Assembly: GCA_946405105.1 (NCBI GenBank)
Contig: CAMJFY010000005.1
Location: 1-64,000, forward strand
Direction of reading: 5' to 3'
Length of the DNA stretch: 64,000 nt
Origin: an uncultured Caryophanales bacterium
GTDB lineage: Bacteria > Bacillota_I > Bacilli_A > Acholeplasmatales > Anaeroplasmataceae
The notes under the pieces are model-generated. The model saw nothing but the letters and a program-made list of their open reading frames with translations. It did not search any database and was not told the origin of the DNA. Below are positions 26,452-35,434 of this stretch, one piece after another (within the stretch, counting starts at the first letter, position 1; each line of letters begins with the position of its first letter). The position numbers and the translations under genes are program-made.

Positions 26452-28620
26452 TTATAATATATTTTTTGAAACTATTAATTCTTTATTATAGATTCTATCT
26501 TCAAATTCTGATAATCTAAGTGGCTTACCAAATAGGTAGCCTTGTAATCTTCCACAGCCGATTTCTCTTAAATAATTAGATTCATCTTCTGTTTCAACAC
26601 CTTCAGTTAAGGTGTTCATACCTAATCTTTCAGCTAATGTAATAATACAATCTAAAATATCTTTTGTCTTTTCATTTGATTCAAAATTAGATAAGAATTT
26701 CATATCAATTTTGATAACATCAAATTTAAAATCCTTTAGGATATTTAAAGATGAATAGCCAGAACCGAAATCATCTAGCCATATTGAATAGCCATTTTCT
26801 CTTAGCTTTGATACTGTATTACTTAAAAGTAGGGTATTATCAGATAATGCACTTTCTGTAATTTCAACATGGATATAATTTTTGTCGATATTATATTTAG
26901 AAACACTAGTTTCTAATACTTCTATAACATCCATTAATTCAAAATCTAATCTAGAGAAATTAATTGATACAGGAACAACTGTTCTATTTTCATCAATTGC
27001 TCTTCTCATTTCTCTACATACATATTCAATAATAGCTTTATCAAGCTTATGAATTAATCTTGTTTCTTCTAATAATGGAATGAAATCAGCAGGTGATAAG
27101 AATCCATAAACTGGATCAATCCATCTAGCTAATGCTTCAGCACCACAAAGCTCCTTGTCGTTACTCCAAACAACTGGCTGATAATATGCCTTAACCCAGC
27201 CTTTTTCAATTGCTTCATCAAGGTGGTTAACAATATAATGGCTCTTCTCTAGCTTTTCATCCATTTGTTCGTCGTATTCATTGAATATAACATCAGATTT
27301 ATTTTTAATTCTACTACAAGCATATCTAGCTTTATCTACAGCAATATATGGCTCTTCTTTACCATGTGGCTTATATCCACCAACCTTTAATAATACGAAT
27401 AAGCCATCAGCTAAATCTTTAACATGCTCATTAAGGGTATTGATTCTATCCATAAATCCATTTTGGCTTGTAAATACAACAAAATGGTCATCTGATTGTC
27501 TAGCGATTAAATCATCAGGGAATGATAATTTAATGAAATGTACTAAATCCTTTAAGAATTTATTTCCTTCAGCAAAGCCTCTTTGATTATTAATCATTTT
27601 GAAATTAGCTATATTAATGAATAAGCAAATTCTTCCATAATAATAATTCATTCCGCTTTCAAATTTAGAATTAATTCTATCTACTGCATATTGTAGATTA
27701 TTTGCTTCAACTAGTGGATCGAATATAGCATCATGAATTAGCTTTTCGTCCTTCTTTGCTTCTGTAATACGCTGCTGGTAAATACTTATTGTAACCATTG
27801 TTAAGCTTATTAGGAAGGTAATATAATTGATTAAATCACCATCCAAAAATACTCTTTTACTAGCTTCAGTATTTTCAACATTCTTAAGCATTACAGCAAA
27901 TAATACAAATATAGATGTTAAGATGATAATTGAAATATATGGCTTCCAAATTAATAGACACGCAACGAATAATATCATTGTTAGGAAGCAAATAATCATC
28001 TTAGGTCTACTTGTAGAAATGAAATCTATATAACCAAATTTAACACCAAATGTTAAACATATTGCAGCAAAAGAAATAATTACTGCCATCGCGAATGTCG
28101 AATGGTTTTGATTTCTTAATTTTTTATAAATCGCATTGGCAATTATAGACACGCCTAAAATTGGCATTAATGCATATAAGATATATGTACTTGATACATA
28201 AATAGCTGTTTGTCCCTTTAATTTTTCTAAGAAAACTATAAAGAACCATGAAATACATATTGAGCCAGTTACTAAATTTATAATAAATTCAGATTTCTTA
28301 TAATGCTTATTCCTAAAATAAAATACCGCAAATAAGAACACAGCTATTCCTGTAACTATAAATAATGTGTAATAAGAATAATATTTAAATAAGAATTCGA
28401 ACGCAGACATTTTAACGCCTACATTTTCTTTCCAACCAGGAATAACATATTCAAATAATTGTCTAAATATCATCCATATTTCTAATACTACAACTATGAA
28501 TGACATATAGATACTACTTTTTATATTGGCATCATTTATATAATTCTTAATATAGTGTGAATTTATTCTAAATCCTAATAAATCACGAATAAAATTCCAG
28601 GCTTTCTTTACCCAAACCAC
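26452..28620 (-). CDS. Membrane-bound cyclic di-GMP phosphodiesterase (degenerate GGDEF + EAL)
   Basis: Predicted to hydrolyse c-di-GMP at the membrane. I start at GTG 28620 (722 residues), which has AGAGG upstream; the frame is open to 28683. About eight membrane segments fill the first 290 residues. Next comes a GGDEF-like domain whose signature site reads RQSDDHFVVF, so cyclase activity is lost. The EAL domain then shows GAEALARW, PVSINFSRLDF, VEITESAL, WLDDFGSGYSSL, DVIKIDMKFL, LTEGVET and LQGYLFGKP, all consistent with an active phosphodiesterase. It is a single gene with a terminator. With the HD-GYP protein at 61374-62630, two c-di-GMP-degrading proteins are seen but no intact cyclase. 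Confidence 0.9.
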   Translation of the reverse strand: MVWVKKAWNFIRDLLGFRINSHYIKNYINDANIKSSIYMSFIVVVLEIWMIFRQLFEYVIPGWKENVGVKMSAFEFLFKYYSYYTLFIVTGIAVFLFAVFYFRNKHYKKSEFIINLVTGSICISWFFIVFLEKLKGQTAIYVSSTYILYALMPILGVSIIANAIYKKLRNQNHSTFAMAVIISFAAICLTFGVKFGYIDFISTSRPKMIICFLTMILFVACLLIWKPYISIIILTSIFVLFAVMLKNVENTEASKRVFLDGDLINYITFLISLTMVTISIYQQRITEAKKDEKLIHDAIFDPLVEANNLQYAVDRINSKFESGMNYYYGRICLFINIANFKMINNQRGFAEGNKFLKDLVHFIKLSFPDDLIARQSDDHFVVFTSQNGFMDRINTLNEHVKDLADGLFVLLKVGGYKPHGKEEPYIAVDKARYACSRIKNKSDVIFNEYDEQMDEKLEKSHYIVNHLDEAIEKGWVKAYYQPVVWSNDKELCGAEALARWIDPVYGFLSPADFIPLLEETRLIHKLDKAIIEYVCREMRRAIDENRTVVPVSINFSRLDFELMDVIEVLETSVSKYNIDKNYIHVEITESALSDNTLLLSNTVSKLRENGYSIWLDDFGSGYSSLNILKDFKFDVIKIDMKFLSNFESNEKTKDILDCIITLAERLGMNTLTEGVETEDESNYLREIGCGRLQGYLFGKPLRLSEFEDRIYNKELIVSKNIL

Positions 28621-28709
28621 GAAAAACGCCTCTTTTCTATTTATAAAGAAATAAAACGAAATATAACAAGTAAATAATAGCACATTTTACATTAAATGTA
28701 AAACTAGTT

Positions 28710-31523
28710 CTATTTCATAAATAAAGGCTTCAAATACTTTCCAGTATACGAATTTTCATCATTAATAATATCTTCTGGTCTACCTGCGAATACGCACTCT
28801 CCACCACGGTTACCACCCTCAGGTCCCATATCAATAATATAATCAGCTAATTTTATAACATCTAAATTATGCTCGATAATTAATACTGTAGCCCCTTGGT
28901 CAGCAATTCTATTAATAACATTCATTAATCTATTAATATCATCAGTATGAAGTCCTGTAGTAGGCTCATCCATTATATATAATGTTGTTGATGAAATTTT
29001 AGAATTTAATTCAGTAGCTAGCTTAACTCTTTGAGCCTCACCACCAGATAATGTTGTTGATGATTGACCAAGCTTAATATAGCCAAGTCCTACATCATAT
29101 AATGTTTGAAGGTATCTTTTAATTTTTGGTACAGCATCAAAGAATTCAAGGGCATCCTCTACTGTCATTTCTAAGACATCATAAATAGATTTATCTTTAA
29201 ATTTTACCTCTAATGTTTCAGATGTAAATCTCTTACCATGACATACCTCGCATGGAACATAAACATCAGGTAAAAATTGCATTGATATTCTTTTAACACC
29301 ATCACCACCACAGGCTTCACATCTTCCACCCTTAACATTAAATGAGAATTTTGATTTATCATATCCTCTTATTTTTGCATCATTAGTTTCAGCAAAAATA
29401 GATCTAATTAAATCAAATACTCCTGTATATGTAGCTGGATTTGATCTTGGAGTTCTTCCTATTGGTGATTGAGAAATATGAATAATTCTATCAATATTTT
29501 CAAGACCTGTTATCTTATCACACTTACCTGGGATAATTCTTTTAGAGCCATATATTTTCATATATGCGTTCTTATATAAAACCTCATTAATTAATGAAGA
29601 TTTACCAGAACCTGAAACACCTGTAATACATGTTATTATTCCAAGTGGAATATCAACATTAATATTCTTTAAATTATTTTCTTTAGCTCCTTTAATCTTT
29701 ATCCATTTATTAGTAAGCTTTCTTCTTTGAGTAGGAATATTAATCTTCATTCTTCCTGATAAATAATTACCAGTTATACTATTTTTATTTTCCATTACCT
29801 CTTTTGGTGTTCCTGCGGCAACAATCTTTCCGCCATGAATACCAGCTCCAGGTCCAACATCGACTAAATAATCAGCTTCTAGCATTGTTTCTTCATCGTG
29901 TTCTACAACAATTAAGGTATTGCCTAAATCACGCATTTCCTTTAATGTTTTAATTAGCTTAGAATTATCTCTTTGATGAAGTCCAATAGATGGCTCATCT
30001 AAAACATATAATACTCCAGTTAATCTAGAACCAATTTGTGTGGCAAGTCTAATTCTTTGAGCTTCACCACCAGATAATGTATCAGCACTTCTAGCTAATG
30101 TTAAATATTCCAATCCAACATTAATTAAGAATTTTAATCTATCTAGTGTTTCTTTTATCGCAAGCTCAGCAATCTTTGCCTTTTCAGGTGAAAGCTTTAG
30201 CTCACTAAACCATTTATATAGCTCATCAATTGGCATTGAGCATACATCATTAATGTTCTTATCATTAATAAAGATATTTAATACACTCTCATTTAATCTC
30301 TTGCCATTACATGCTTGACATACACTTTCAACCATGTAGCCCTCAATCCAATCTCTAATCCAATCAGATGATGTTTCCTCATATCTTCTTTGGAATGTAT
30401 TAACAACACCTTCAAATGAATCAGTTTTATCATGAATTCTTCCTGATGTAGCCTTTAGCTTCATTGGAATAATATCATCAGAACCATAAAGAATTATATC
30501 TTGATGCTTCTTTGGAAGATCCTTAAAAGGCTTATCCATATCAATATCATAAAATTTACATACTGATTTTAAGATACCTTGATTTAGATTATCTCTTTCC
30601 TGATTCTTATAAGGTAAAATACAATTATCATTTAATGATTTATCATAATCAATTATTAATTCATTAGAAACAGTTAGCTTTTTACCTAAACCATTACATT
30701 GTGGACATGCACCTAAAGGTGAATTAAATGAGAATAATCTAGGCTCTAATGTAGCTAAACTATAGCCACAATGAGGACACGCATGAACTGTTGAATAGAA
30801 TTCTTCTTCGTTATTGTTATAAATTACACAATAGCCATCAGATTCATTAATTGCGCTATTTACTGCATCGAAAATTCTACTTCTAATGCCATCCTTCATT
30901 ACTAATCTTTCTAATACGATATAGATATTATGCTTTTTATTTTTTTCTAATACAATTTCTTCTTCAAGCTCTCTAAGCTCGCCATCAACAAAGGCTCTAA
31001 CATAGCCCTTCTTAAGGTATTTTTCAAATACGCCCTTGTGCTCACCCTTTTGTCTAAAAACAACAGGTGATGTGATATATAGCTTAGATCCATTTTCGTA
31101 TTTTAATATCTTATCTACTATTTCATCTACAGAAAGTGATGAAATAGGAATATGATGATTAGGACAATATGGAACACCTACTCTAGAAAATAATACTCTT
31201 AAATAATCATATATTTCCGTAACTGTTCCTACTGTAGATCTTGGATTATGAGATGCAGATTTTTGATCAATTGAAATTGCAGGTGATAATCCTTCAATTG
31301 AATCTACATCTGGCTTTTCATTATTTCCAATAAATTGTCTAACAAATGAAGATAATGATTCTACGAATCTTCTTTTACCCTCTTGGTAAATAATATCAAA
31401 AGCTAATGATGACTTACCAGAGCCAGATAATCCTGTCATAACTATTAATTTGTTTTTAGGAAGCTCTAAAGAAATATTTTTTAAATTATTCTCTCTAGCT
31501 CCTTTAATTATTATCTTATCCAT
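28710..31523 (-). CDS. uvrA: Excinuclease ABC subunit A
   Basis: ATPase that recognises damaged DNA and loads UvrB in nucleotide excision repair. It has 937 residues and two ABC modules. The first Walker A is TGLSGSGKSSLAFD and the second GVSGSGKSSLINE. Signatures are TLSGGEAQRIRLA and TLSGGEAQRVKLA, and the Walker B/D-loops are YVLDEPSIGLHQRD and YIMDEPTTGLHTDD. Zinc-binding cysteine pairs are CPHC and CPQC in the first module and CEAC and CEVC in the second. It follows the LeuRS-like gene by nine bases that contain its AGGAG site, so it is the last gene of the acpP transcript. uvrB is not in the window. Confidence 0.98.
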   Translation of the reverse strand: MDKIIIKGARENNLKNISLELPKNKLIVMTGLSGSGKSSLAFDIIYQEGKRRFVESLSSFVRQFIGNNEKPDVDSIEGLSPAISIDQKSASHNPRSTVGTVTEIYDYLRVLFSRVGVPYCPNHHIPISSLSVDEIVDKILKYENGSKLYITSPVVFRQKGEHKGVFEKYLKKGYVRAFVDGELRELEEEIVLEKNKKHNIYIVLERLVMKDGIRSRIFDAVNSAINESDGYCVIYNNNEEEFYSTVHACPHCGYSLATLEPRLFSFNSPLGACPQCNGLGKKLTVSNELIIDYDKSLNDNCILPYKNQERDNLNQGILKSVCKFYDIDMDKPFKDLPKKHQDIILYGSDDIIPMKLKATSGRIHDKTDSFEGVVNTFQRRYEETSSDWIRDWIEGYMVESVCQACNGKRLNESVLNIFINDKNINDVCSMPIDELYKWFSELKLSPEKAKIAELAIKETLDRLKFLINVGLEYLTLARSADTLSGGEAQRIRLATQIGSRLTGVLYVLDEPSIGLHQRDNSKLIKTLKEMRDLGNTLIVVEHDEETMLEADYLVDVGPGAGIHGGKIVAAGTPKEVMENKNSITGNYLSGRMKINIPTQRRKLTNKWIKIKGAKENNLKNINVDIPLGIITCITGVSGSGKSSLINEVLYKNAYMKIYGSKRIIPGKCDKITGLENIDRIIHISQSPIGRTPRSNPATYTGVFDLIRSIFAETNDAKIRGYDKSKFSFNVKGGRCEACGGDGVKRISMQFLPDVYVPCEVCHGKRFTSETLEVKFKDKSIYDVLEMTVEDALEFFDAVPKIKRYLQTLYDVGLGYIKLGQSSTTLSGGEAQRVKLATELNSKISSTTLYIMDEPTTGLHTDDINRLMNVINRIADQGATVLIIEHNLDVIKLADYIIDMGPEGGNRGGECVFAGRPEDIINDENSYTGKYLKPLFMK

Positions 31524-31532
31524 AATGACTCC

Positions 31533-33542
31533 TTATACGGGCCAGCCCTCATTAATTATTGAATACTTACCCTTAAATTGTTTTTCATATACCTCCTCAG
31601 CTAAATATGGCATAACTGAGAAAATAATTCTTATAAATGTTAATATATTATCTTTTGATGGGATATCTTTAATAATATATTTAATACTAAATTCTTTAAC
31701 TAAATTAATAAAATCTACTACTCTATGCTCACTAATTAAAATACTAGCTTTAGTAGCGAAATCAGAAAAATAATAATCTAAATTAGATGTATCATTATCA
31801 CTTTCTCTTAATAATGCATCTCTTAGATATTTTACATATTTATCTATATCTTCTAATTCATATTGATTAAACACAAATTTATTATTAATATCTTGAGATA
31901 AATAATATAATCTGATAGAATCTGCAAAGCATTTATCCATAAGCTTATTTAAATCAACTAAATTATTATTAATTTTTGAAATAGGACTTAATGAATTATC
32001 AAATACCTTAGGTGCGATAATTACCTTTTTAGCAAATTCATGTAAATCATATCCTAATTCTTTTTTCAAAATATTATGAATAATAATTGGCATTAAAAGC
32101 TCAGATGCTAAAGATGATTCATCTACAATTATAAAATCTAGAGGAAGCCATGTATTATATTCTTCCTTAGTTGTTTCTGATAACATTTGATAATCAGAAT
32201 TAAATTCATCATATAAAATAGCTATAAATGGTGCCATACCTTCACTAAATAAATTATTCATTGTTCCCTCTAATGGTTCACCTAATAAATCTACATTAGG
32301 TAATAGCTGAGGTCTAAATGCTTGATTAAAATTATATGGTAAGAAATTCTTTAATGGATTTATTACCATACCTTCCTTATCATATAAAAATGGGAATAAA
32401 GCACCGAATGGATCAAATGATGATAAATTGATCTCCTTCTTACCATAAACCACCTTTTTAGCGGCAATTCCGGCGTCTATGAAGGCATCTATTATAGTTT
32501 TCTTAGCTGTATTAACATCTAATCCATTTAAAAAATCAGAATTAATTAATACATCATCAGATAATACATTAATAATTTCAAATCCTGCGTTAGTGGCAAA
32601 AAGCTTATCTTCGTTATTTATCCCTGGCATACCTAAATAAAAATCTTTATTTTCGGCTGTAGAAACGAAAAGAGGTATCATAGCTCCTGTCAATGGATTT
32701 ATCGCATTAACGCCTGTATACGCAAATGGTTCATTACCATTTTCTAAATATTGTTCAACTGATGATATTTCATCATGGTCAGTATAATCTATTACATTAA
32801 TATATTCAGGATTCATTAAAATATATGATATTGATCCTAAATATTGTGGGTTTTCTAATTCTATTTCTATTGTCTTATCATTACTTAAGGAAAGATTTAG
32901 AGTTAAAACCTCCTTAGGCTCTAATAAATTAATTAGCTTGTTTTTGTATGTATCACTGATATTTAGCTTTTCAATATCAGCTACTACCTGCTTACTTAAA
33001 TTATCTATTTTTAAAACAAAGCATTTTTCTTTGATTCTTGGTAATTCTTTTTTATTATCTAGATTAAATGAATCATATATTTTATTTTTTGATTCATCAA
33101 AATATACAATTGTATTTTTATATTCAATATATCCTTTTTCATATAAATCGATGAATGCTGATTGCAAATTTGAAACATATTCATTATGTCTCATATTAAT
33201 CATTTTAGCTTCATTAATACCTACACCTAGCTCTTCTAGTGTTTCTTTATAAATATTAGGTATTTTATCATCTAAATAATTACTAGTCTTTTTACTTTCA
33301 TAAAAGCTTTTTGAGCATAATGTATTAAATCCAACTGGAAATAATACATTCATATCTCTCATTCTTAAAAAGCGTGAATAAAAATCGGCATAAATCTGTG
33401 GTCTTACATTAGCATCTAAAAAGCCATGCATATCACATCTAGGAAATGACGCAAATATATATTTTTTCTCTTTCAATCTATCATTTTCGATAATAAATGA
33501 ACGATTGTTTAACCATTTCTGGTACCAGTTTCCTCTGCCCAT
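31533..33542 (-). CDS. LeuRS-like protein with lost catalytic motifs (synthetase paralogue)
   Basis: A 669-residue class I synthetase relative that aligns with LeuRS over most of its length. From SFPRCDM (residue 32) onward it aligns without gaps for 52 residues with the functional LeuRS of this window, sharing FP, the RM, NVL-P and G landmarks. The HIGH position, however, reads LDAN (residues 42-45), and the leucine-pocket motif is replaced by NTLCSKSF. A CP1-like region (NPLTGAMIPLFVS), a PLDFIIVDES segment matching the LeuRS PVDLYIGGPEH segment, and a C-terminal helical domain with DSIRLYYLS are retained. No KMSKS loop is recognisable. Aminoacylation is therefore unlikely. A perfect AGGAGGTGA site and clean reading frame argue that it is expressed and selected. 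It lies between acpP and uvrA. Function unknown. Confidence 0.85.
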   Translation of the reverse strand: MGRGNWYQKWLNNRSFIIENDRLKEKKYIFASFPRCDMHGFLDANVRPQIYADFYSRFLRMRDMNVLFPVGFNTLCSKSFYESKKTSNYLDDKIPNIYKETLEELGVGINEAKMINMRHNEYVSNLQSAFIDLYEKGYIEYKNTIVYFDESKNKIYDSFNLDNKKELPRIKEKCFVLKIDNLSKQVVADIEKLNISDTYKNKLINLLEPKEVLTLNLSLSNDKTIEIELENPQYLGSISYILMNPEYINVIDYTDHDEISSVEQYLENGNEPFAYTGVNAINPLTGAMIPLFVSTAENKDFYLGMPGINNEDKLFATNAGFEIINVLSDDVLINSDFLNGLDVNTAKKTIIDAFIDAGIAAKKVVYGKKEINLSSFDPFGALFPFLYDKEGMVINPLKNFLPYNFNQAFRPQLLPNVDLLGEPLEGTMNNLFSEGMAPFIAILYDEFNSDYQMLSETTKEEYNTWLPLDFIIVDESSLASELLMPIIIHNILKKELGYDLHEFAKKVIIAPKVFDNSLSPISKINNNLVDLNKLMDKCFADSIRLYYLSQDINNKFVFNQYELEDIDKYVKYLRDALLRESDNDTSNLDYYFSDFATKASILISEHRVVDFINLVKEFSIKYIIKDIPSKDNILTFIRIIFSVMPYLAEEVYEKQFKGKYSIINEGWPV

Positions 33543-33571
33543 TTTTTCACCTCCTTTTTAAGATAATAAAA

Positions 33572-33591
33572 GGCTACGCCAAAGCGTAACC
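33572..33591 (-). terminator. Hairpin between acpP and the LeuRS-like gene, possible attenuator
   Basis: Minus strand: GGTTACGC, four-base loop, GCGTAGCC, then TTTTATTATC. It looks like an intrinsic terminator after acpP. Only about 30 bases separate it from the next start, with no room for a separate promoter, so downstream genes depend on read-through. Confidence 0.75.
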
Positions 33592-33606
33592 CCTATCTAA
33601 TCAAAA

Positions 33607-33843
33607 TTACTTAATTAATGTTTGTACATATTCAACAAGGTTGCCTACAGTTTGAATAGCTTCGGCATTATCTTCTTCAATTGTAACACCAAAAGTATCT
33701 TCAAGGTCCATAATAATTTGTACAGCATCAATACTGTCAGCGCCTAGGTCATCTTTTAATTTTGCTTCCATTGTAACCTTTTCAGGTGCACAATTTAATT
33801 CATCAATAATAATCTTTTTAACTTTTTCAAATATTTCTTGCAT
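33607..33843 (-). CDS. acpP: Acyl carrier protein
   Basis: Carrier of growing acyl chains in fatty acid synthesis, with a phosphopantetheine arm on the serine of DDLGADSIDAVQ (Ser about residue 36). It has 78 residues, is strongly acidic and has the usual four-helix pattern, ending VGNLVEYVQTLIK. AGGAGG lies nine bases before the ATG. It has its own promoter and is followed by a hairpin and then the LeuRS-like gene. It is not next to other fatty acid genes, so a specialised carrier role is possible. Confidence 0.94.
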   Translation of the reverse strand: MQEIFEKVKKIIIDELNCAPEKVTMEAKLKDDLGADSIDAVQIIMDLEDTFGVTIEEDNAEAIQTVGNLVEYVQTLIK

Positions 33844-33871
33844 ATCTGAATCCTCCTAATTTACGTATTTA

Positions 33872-33900
33872 ATTATAACAAATATGGTTGTTTTAATCAA
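33872..33900 (-). promoter_or_regulatory. Promoter of acpP and the LeuRS-like/uvrA transcript
   Basis: Minus strand: -35 TTGATT, 17-base spacer, -10 TATAAT with an upstream TG. It overlaps the end of the hom-like gene. Confidence 0.75.
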
Positions 33901-35005
33901 TAATTCTAGCATAAAATTCAATTTCATTTTTATGAATATTAAGCTCCTCGCCAAGAATTGGCTTAGTTAGAATTAATTTATCTAAATTTTTTTCTGTTAT
34001 TTCTTTGAAATAATCATTCATTATTTTAGTCTTTATTAGGTATCTTGCCTCATAATGTCTGTTACCATTACATATATGAGAATTCTTAGGCATAAACTTC
34101 TGTCTATAATCATTTAGGGCTAATTCTAAATCAAAAATAATCGCATTAGTTTTTGATTCAACTGAATTATTAGAAATAATAGATTGTTCTTTTATTTCTT
34201 TACCATAATATTTAATCAATATTTCATTATTAGATACATTTGATAATATATCTGTATTCTTAACTAATACAGGCTCTATCATCGCATTAATCATATAATT
34301 AGATAAATATGCTGAAGCTAAAAGCTTTACCTTGCATCCTAATAAATTAGCTATTAAAATTATATCTTCCTTTAAATCTTTAATATTACATTTATATATT
34401 TCATCAATATTAACTGTACTATTAAAAGCAATCATTGTTAAAATAGATAGCTTCTTTGCCTGTTGTTCACACGAAAAATCATAATATTTATTAGGCTCTA
34501 TTCCATCATTAAGGCTAATGTTATCATTTGTCATCCTAGTCAATATATCATTGATATTTTCATCTAGGATTGCCTCAATTTTATTAATGTCATTAAAGCT
34601 AGAATATTTTAATAATGAATTAATTATTAAACTTGATCCTCCTACTGTTGAATTAAATAATAGCTTAACATGCATATCTATAGCTAATGCCTCTAATTCA
34701 ACATAATGAAGTGATATAGCATCATATGATGATGTTATAACGTGCTTTGAATAATTTAACGCTCTTTTAATTAGATTAAATGATTCATTAGATTCATAAG
34801 TCTCAATGATTAAATTAATATCATTATCCTCAAGAATAATATTGTAATCAGTTGTAAATACTGGATTAAATGAATGAATATCTTCATCAATTAAAATATA
34901 TTTAATATTGATATCATAATCCCTAAAAATATTATTCTTTTTATTTTCTAATACATTATAGACATTCTTTCCTAAAGAATTGTAGCCCAATATAGCGATA
35001 TTCAT
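33893..35005 (-). CDS. Homoserine dehydrogenase-like protein with eroded active site
   Basis: 370 residues with the layout of homoserine dehydrogenase: an N-terminal Rossmann-type start MNIAILGYNSLGKNVYNVL, a middle HVITSSYDAISLHYVELEALA corresponding to the HVVTANKALVA region, and the FNSTVGGSSLIINSLL stretch corresponding to the VGGGIPII region. Key sites are altered. The glycine-rich loop reads GYNSLG. NGTTNYIL is replaced by DENINDIL. The DVxGxDAAxK segment is shortened to DFSCEQQAKK, keeping the lysine but not the catalytic Asp. It is the last gene of thrC-thrB-pheB, coupled by a TAATG overlap. It may be an inactive or altered dehydrogenase; a divergent active enzyme is not excluded. No aspartokinase domain is attached. 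Confidence 0.7.
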   Translation of the reverse strand: MNIAILGYNSLGKNVYNVLENKKNNIFRDYDINIKYILIDEDIHSFNPVFTTDYNIILEDNDINLIIETYESNESFNLIKRALNYSKHVITSSYDAISLHYVELEALAIDMHVKLLFNSTVGGSSLIINSLLKYSSFNDINKIEAILDENINDILTRMTNDNISLNDGIEPNKYYDFSCEQQAKKLSILTMIAFNSTVNIDEIYKCNIKDLKEDIILIANLLGCKVKLLASAYLSNYMINAMIEPVLVKNTDILSNVSNNEILIKYYGKEIKEQSIISNNSVESKTNAIIFDLELALNDYRQKFMPKNSHICNGNRHYEARYLIKTKIMNDYFKEITEKNLDKLILTKPILGEELNIHKNEIEFYARIID

Positions 35006-35433
35006 TATTCCACCGCTAATAATAATATATCAATTACATTCTTGCCCTTTTTAAGCTCAGCAATGAAATTTTGAATTGATATATCCATGTTGCCAATTGA
35101 AATTGTTAATGTAACAAACGCAATGTTATGAATTGGTACCTCTTGGTTAATTGCTAAAACATTGGCATTTTGTGCGGCAACATCATTTAATATATTAGAT
35201 AATACACCAGGCTCATCTACCAATTTTAATGATAAGATTATTCTTTTACCAAGCTTTGTTGAAGGTCTATTAACAAAATCCTTATATTTATAGAATGTTG
35301 ATCTTGATAGGCCAACTTGTTTACAAGCATCAGAAATATTAGTCCCTAAGCTAATGATTTCTTTGATTTGAATTACTTTTTCAAAATAATCTGGTAATAC
35401 CTTTTTATGAATTACATAATAATCGTCACTCAT
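35005..35433 (-). CDS. pheB: ACT domain protein of the PheB family
   Basis: 142 residues. The N-terminal third has a helix-turn-helix-like segment, ISDACKQVGLSRSTFYKYKDFV. The C-terminal part is an ACT domain, starting ILSLKLVDEPGVLSNILNDVA, a fold that binds amino acids. This is the UPF0735/PheB family found beside phenylalanine or threonine genes in Bacillota. I infer an amino-acid-responsive regulatory protein. It lies between thrB and the hom-like gene, one base from thrB and overlapping hom-like by one base. Confidence 0.85.
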   Translation of the reverse strand: MSDDYYVIHKKVLPDYFEKVIQIKEIISLGTNISDACKQVGLSRSTFYKYKDFVNRPSTKLGKRIILSLKLVDEPGVLSNILNDVAAQNANVLAINQEVPIHNIAFVTLTISIGNMDISIQNFIAELKKGKNVIDILLLAVE

Positions 35434-35434
35434 A

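Noticed and set aside
31533-33542. Calling this gene a second functional leucyl-tRNA synthetase
   Set aside because: HIGH, the leucine-pocket motif and KMSKS are all lost, so the name would mislead.
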